Shown one piece after another: positions 5,945-7,963 of a stretch of 7,963 bases of DNA. The notes beneath the pieces are model-generated. The model had not been told where the DNA came from, did not search any database, and saw nothing but the letters and a program-made list of their open reading frames with translations. Numbering within the stretch: position 1 is the first letter of the stretch; each line of letters begins with the position of its first letter. Source of the DNA: Bacteroidales bacterium (lineage in GTDB: Bacteria > Bacteroidota > Bacteroidia > Bacteroidales > UBA1556); contig JAOZKO010000122.1 of assembly GCA_029935325.1 (NCBI GenBank), positions 1-7,963 of the forward strand, written 5' to 3'. The position numbers and the translations under genes were made by a program.

Positions 5945-6778
5945 TTAACCGTCAATAAGGCTTTGTGCTTCCAATAAAACCTTATTTATTTTATTGCTTG
6001 GCACCATGCTTTTTATAAGTATTTCTGTAGTAATCTCACGACAGAGTACTATTCCTATTTCTAAAATTCGTTGCTTTTCTTTTTTCGTAAGGCTTTTCAA
6101 ACTCGTTAATGGATGTAGTCCTGCTCTATCAACCATATTACGTAGGCTATTATGGTTGGGGTAATCCCAAGAAACCATTTTAAGTCCACTGCAATCGCCA
6201 AATTTTTCAGCATCGCCAGTAAACCTGGTATTGGTAACCACCCAAGCTTCAAAATTTCTATTTCCAATAATGCCGTCTTTTTTCCACTTATCGTAAATAT
6301 CATTAAAGCGAGAGCGAATATATAAAGGTACTTTTACATCACTTTTACGATTTCCATCCCGATGATATTTGCATTCCACAACAATAATTGTTTCATTATT
6401 TTCTGCTACCACATCAACCTCATGCTGCACACATTTCCCCTCTACTATTACCCCCGTTTTCGCGCTAAATCCTTGGTGCTTAATTATTGCACCTACAAAT
6501 TTCTCGAAAGGATAACCAGTAGGTCCTAACTCCATAATTGCTTTCTTAAGACGGTACCTACCAGCACTAGCATAGGAAAGTTTACTTAAAATACTATAAG
6601 CTTTTTTATAAACCTTATGAGTTGACATTCCTGATTGCAAATAGACCTCTAGTTCTGCCACAACAATATCAATACTCCTTTGGTCGGCTCCTGCCCTTTT
6701 CAGCGAAGTTCTTAGTTTGTTTTCATCAAAACTAACTTGCTCACCAGAATTTTTGGTTACTAATATATTCTTTATCAT
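5945..6778 (-). CDS. ATP-cone domain fused to an Mrr-like PD-(D/E)xK endonuclease domain
   Basis: This 277-residue protein has three parts. Residues 1-85 resemble an ATP-cone, the (d)ATP-binding regulatory fold of ribonucleotide reductases and NrdR: a VTKNSGEQVSFDENKL start and helical segments ending in YRLKKAI. Residues 86-205 look like an Mrr-type restriction-endonuclease fold, with Glu92 in the first helix, Asp122 in HEVDVVA and Glu135-x-Lys137 in VVECKYH, then VTNTRFTGDA (181-190) and VSWDYP (202-207). These give the E...D...ExK nuclease set intact. Residues 218-250 (AGLHPLTSLKSL, then IGIVLCREI) resemble a helix-hairpin-helix-like nucleic-acid-binding tail. The start ATG overlaps the epimerase stop as ATGA (6778-6775), so translation is probably coupled. 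No partner methylase or specificity subunit is nearby. It is likely a nucleotide-regulated nuclease; target and role are unknown. Confidence 0.85.
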   Translation of the reverse strand: MIKNILVTKNSGEQVSFDENKLRTSLKRAGADQRSIDIVVAELEVYLQSGMSTHKVYKKAYSILSKLSYASAGRYRLKKAIMELGPTGYPFEKFVGAIIKHQGFSAKTGVIVEGKCVQHEVDVVAENNETIIVVECKYHRDGNRKSDVKVPLYIRSRFNDIYDKWKKDGIIGNRNFEAWVVTNTRFTGDAEKFGDCSGLKMVSWDYPNHNSLRNMVDRAGLHPLTSLKSLTKKEKQRILEIGIVLCREITTEILIKSMVPSNKINKVLLEAQSLIDG

Positions 6779-7788
6779 GATTTATTCAAATCTTTAAGAT
6801 AAGCCTTAGCTGTATGTTTTATACTTTCCTCTATGGAAATAAATTTATAATTCAGTGCATTAATAATCTTCTGTGAGGAGTACTTATAATATGTATTTGC
6901 ACTTTTAGCTGTTTCCTTGGTAATAAGGGGTGTTTTCCCACTAATAAAAGCCCATACAGCTATTGCCCTCCAACTTAACTCTGAAACAAATTTATTTGCC
7001 AAAATATTCGGTGGTGCTACTGATAATGCATTAGCTATATCCTGGAAAAGTTTTTTATAGCTAATATTCTCTGAAGACAAAATAAACCTTTCTCCATTAA
7101 TTTCTGTTTGCATTAACCTAAACATAATGTCAGCAACATCTCTAACATCTACATAGCCATTACTTCCGTTGGTATAAAACTTCAAGCCATTGTTTACGGT
7201 AGTGAAAAGCTGCGCCGATGACTTCAACCAATCTCCAGGTCCTATTATTACTGCTGGGTTTACCATCACTGCATTTAATCCTTCGGCAATTGCTCGCCAT
7301 ACTTCCTGCTCTGCCAAAAACTTACTATTAGAATATACCGAGCTCTTAAAGCTACTATCCCTAAAATCGTTTTCAGTTGTATATACATCTCCCAAACCTC
7401 TACCCAATGCCGCAATAGAACTTGCATATACTAATCTGCAATTATGCTTTTTGCACGACTCAATAATATTAATTGTTCCCTGCACATTTATATCCATTAT
7501 TTTGGTATGATCAGCCTTATGGAAGCTAACAAATGCTGCAGTATGATATACTTGCTTATGTTTAGATATTAACTCATCAAGGAAGTAAAAATCCAAAATA
7601 TCTCCTTCTATCCAATGTATTTTATCAAAAAGCTCCTTAGAATTATTTGAATAAAGTTGAAAGCATTTCTCTACAATTGATGTATCGCTAGTACTTCGCT
7701 TAATGGAATACACTTCCTCACCATTTTCTAATAGTTTATAAGCCAAATGACTTCCTAATAATCCCGTTGTTCCAGTAACTAATGCCAT
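6775..7788 (-). CDS. NAD(P)-dependent epimerase/dehydratase-type extended SDR
   Basis: This is a Rossmann-fold oxidoreductase of the extended short-chain dehydrogenase/reductase family, close to the dihydroflavonol-4-reductase/3-beta-HSD-like group. With the start at 7788 (337 residues) the protein begins MALVTGTTGLLGSH, putting the GxxGxxG dinucleotide loop at 6-12 as usual. Asp63 in EGDILD, Ser123/Ser124 in VYASS, and the catalytic YSNSK (Tyr152, Lys156) follow, then NPAVIIGPGD (177-186). An in-frame ATG at 7821 would add 11 residues (MIYYFSHLCSI), but these lie upstream of the Rossmann strand and across the probable promoter, so I prefer 7788. The stop overlaps the next gene by 4 nt. The substrate (sugar nucleotide, sterol-like or polyketide-like ketone) cannot be read from sequence. 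It heads the epimerase-nuclease-rsmA operon. Confidence 0.88.
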   Translation of the reverse strand: MALVTGTTGLLGSHLAYKLLENGEEVYSIKRSTSDTSIVEKCFQLYSNNSKELFDKIHWIEGDILDFYFLDELISKHKQVYHTAAFVSFHKADHTKIMDINVQGTINIIESCKKHNCRLVYASSIAALGRGLGDVYTTENDFRDSSFKSSVYSNSKFLAEQEVWRAIAEGLNAVMVNPAVIIGPGDWLKSSAQLFTTVNNGLKFYTNGSNGYVDVRDVADIMFRLMQTEINGERFILSSENISYKKLFQDIANALSVAPPNILANKFVSELSWRAIAVWAFISGKTPLITKETAKSANTYYKYSSQKIINALNYKFISIEESIKHTAKAYLKDLNKS

Positions 7789-7795
7789 AATACTA

Positions 7796-7822
7796 CAAAG
7801 ATGCGAAAAATAATATATCAAA
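7796..7822 (-). promoter_or_regulatory. Weak candidate promoter for the epimerase-nuclease-rsmA operon
   Basis: On the minus strand CATCTTTG (7803-7796) differs from TAnnTTTG only at its first base, and TTTG (7822-7819) lies 15 nt upstream, shorter than the usual 17-23. Transcription would begin around 7790, so the mRNA would be almost leaderless before the ATG at 7788. This also argues against the upstream ATG at 7821. Confidence 0.35.
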
Positions 7823-7859
7823 AAATATAATCTTATTTATTCAGAACACTAACCTCCCA

Positions 7860-7907
7860 ATTTCTCCCATTCACCCCATCTCCTTTTCGCCTTATCTCCT
7901 ATTCTCC
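7860..7907 (-). repeat. Degenerate 8-bp tandem array (six units, minus-strand consensus GGAGAWRR)
   Basis: Six 8-mers run in register. On the minus strand from 7907 to 7860 they read GGAGAATA, GGAGATAA, GGCGAAAA, GGAGATGG, GGTGAATG, GGAGAAAT. It is purine-rich on that strand and contains no recognised gene. A small CCG-CCTT-CGG inverted repeat (7911-7920) sits at one edge. The array resembles the 7-bp array at 5014-5083 in its GGAG core but has a different period. Confidence 0.75.
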
Positions 7908-7963
7908 AGTCCGCCTTCGGTACGATTTGACAACATTTAATATTAGAAGATAATTTGTTTGAA
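7908..7963. other. Window edge: no gene assigned; possible 3' end of an upstream gene on the minus strand
   Basis: Entering from the right edge on the minus strand, two frames are open for a short way. One stops within the octamer array (reading ...LLILNVVKSYRRRTGE) and the other runs to a stop near 7851. Either could be the tail of a gene upstream of the epimerase. Nothing in the residues identifies a family, so this is a note and not a gene call. Confidence 0.2.

Noticed and set aside
6106..6303. 65-codon minus-strand reading frame in a second frame of the nuclease gene
   Set aside because: Overlaps the ATP-cone nuclease coding sequence in another frame; no upstream signal and no motif.
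5945..6778. Classical restriction-modification or defence island
   Set aside because: Neighbours are an SDR enzyme and rsmA, with no methylase, specificity subunit, helicase or integrase visible, so defence is only one possibility for the nuclease.
7190..7510. 106-codon plus-strand reading frame
   Set aside because: Antisense to the epimerase catalytic region, which carries the YxxxK and Ser motifs on the minus strand.
7789..7821. Upstream ATG extending the epimerase by 11 residues
   Set aside because: The extension precedes the Rossmann beta-strand, crosses the likely -7 box, and the internal ATG gives the canonical MALVTGTTGLLGS start.

Overview
The window looks like a housekeeping stretch of a Bacteroidota chromosome. 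The case rests on AT-rich DNA, starts without Shine-Dalgarno sequences, TAnnTTTG-type -7 promoter boxes, short LID-type adenylate kinase sequence, and the gene order hpt-adk-obgE. The genus cannot be named from the sequence alone. I see no rRNA or tRNA gene, CRISPR array, transposase or phage gene.

Layout, left to right. (1) Positions 1-1390, minus strand: the N-terminal 463 codons of an exported M1-family zinc metallopeptidase whose C-terminus lies outside the window. (2) 1391-1735: a divergent intergenic region with a recognisable promoter on each side and small nested repeats between them. (3) 1736-5058, plus strand: a tight operon of hpt (hypoxanthine phosphoribosyltransferase), a double-length adenylate kinase gene, obgE (ribosome-assembly GTPase) and a membrane PAP2 phosphatase, with gaps of 14, 3 and 18 nt. 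(4) 5014-5159: a convergent junction holding a 7-bp-period tandem array that runs into the PAP2 coding sequence, a small terminator-like hairpin, and a second A/C-rich 7-bp-period array. (5) 5160-7788, minus strand, transcribed right to left: an NAD(P)-dependent epimerase/reductase, an ATP-cone plus Mrr-like nuclease protein (4-nt ATGA overlap with the epimerase), and rsmA (16S rRNA dimethyltransferase, 11-nt gap). (6) 7789-7963: a weak promoter and an 8-bp-period degenerate array.

The plus operon joins purine salvage (IMP formation), adenylate balance (AMP/ADP/ATP), GTP-dependent ribosome assembly and lipid-phosphate recycling. The minus operon joins an rRNA modification enzyme with a nuclease that carries a nucleotide-sensing domain and with a sugar- or ketone-modifying SDR.

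Two items deserve most attention. The adenylate kinase is an internal tandem duplication whose second half has lost the Walker A lysine (K to R) and has lysines at two conserved acidic positions (D to K twice), so it looks like a pseudokinase or regulatory domain fused to an intact enzyme. The ATP-cone/PD-(D/E)xK protein looks like a nucleotide-gated nuclease of unknown purpose in a housekeeping operon. The short-period arrays, one of which encodes the last 14 residues of the PAP2 protein, are a third point of interest.
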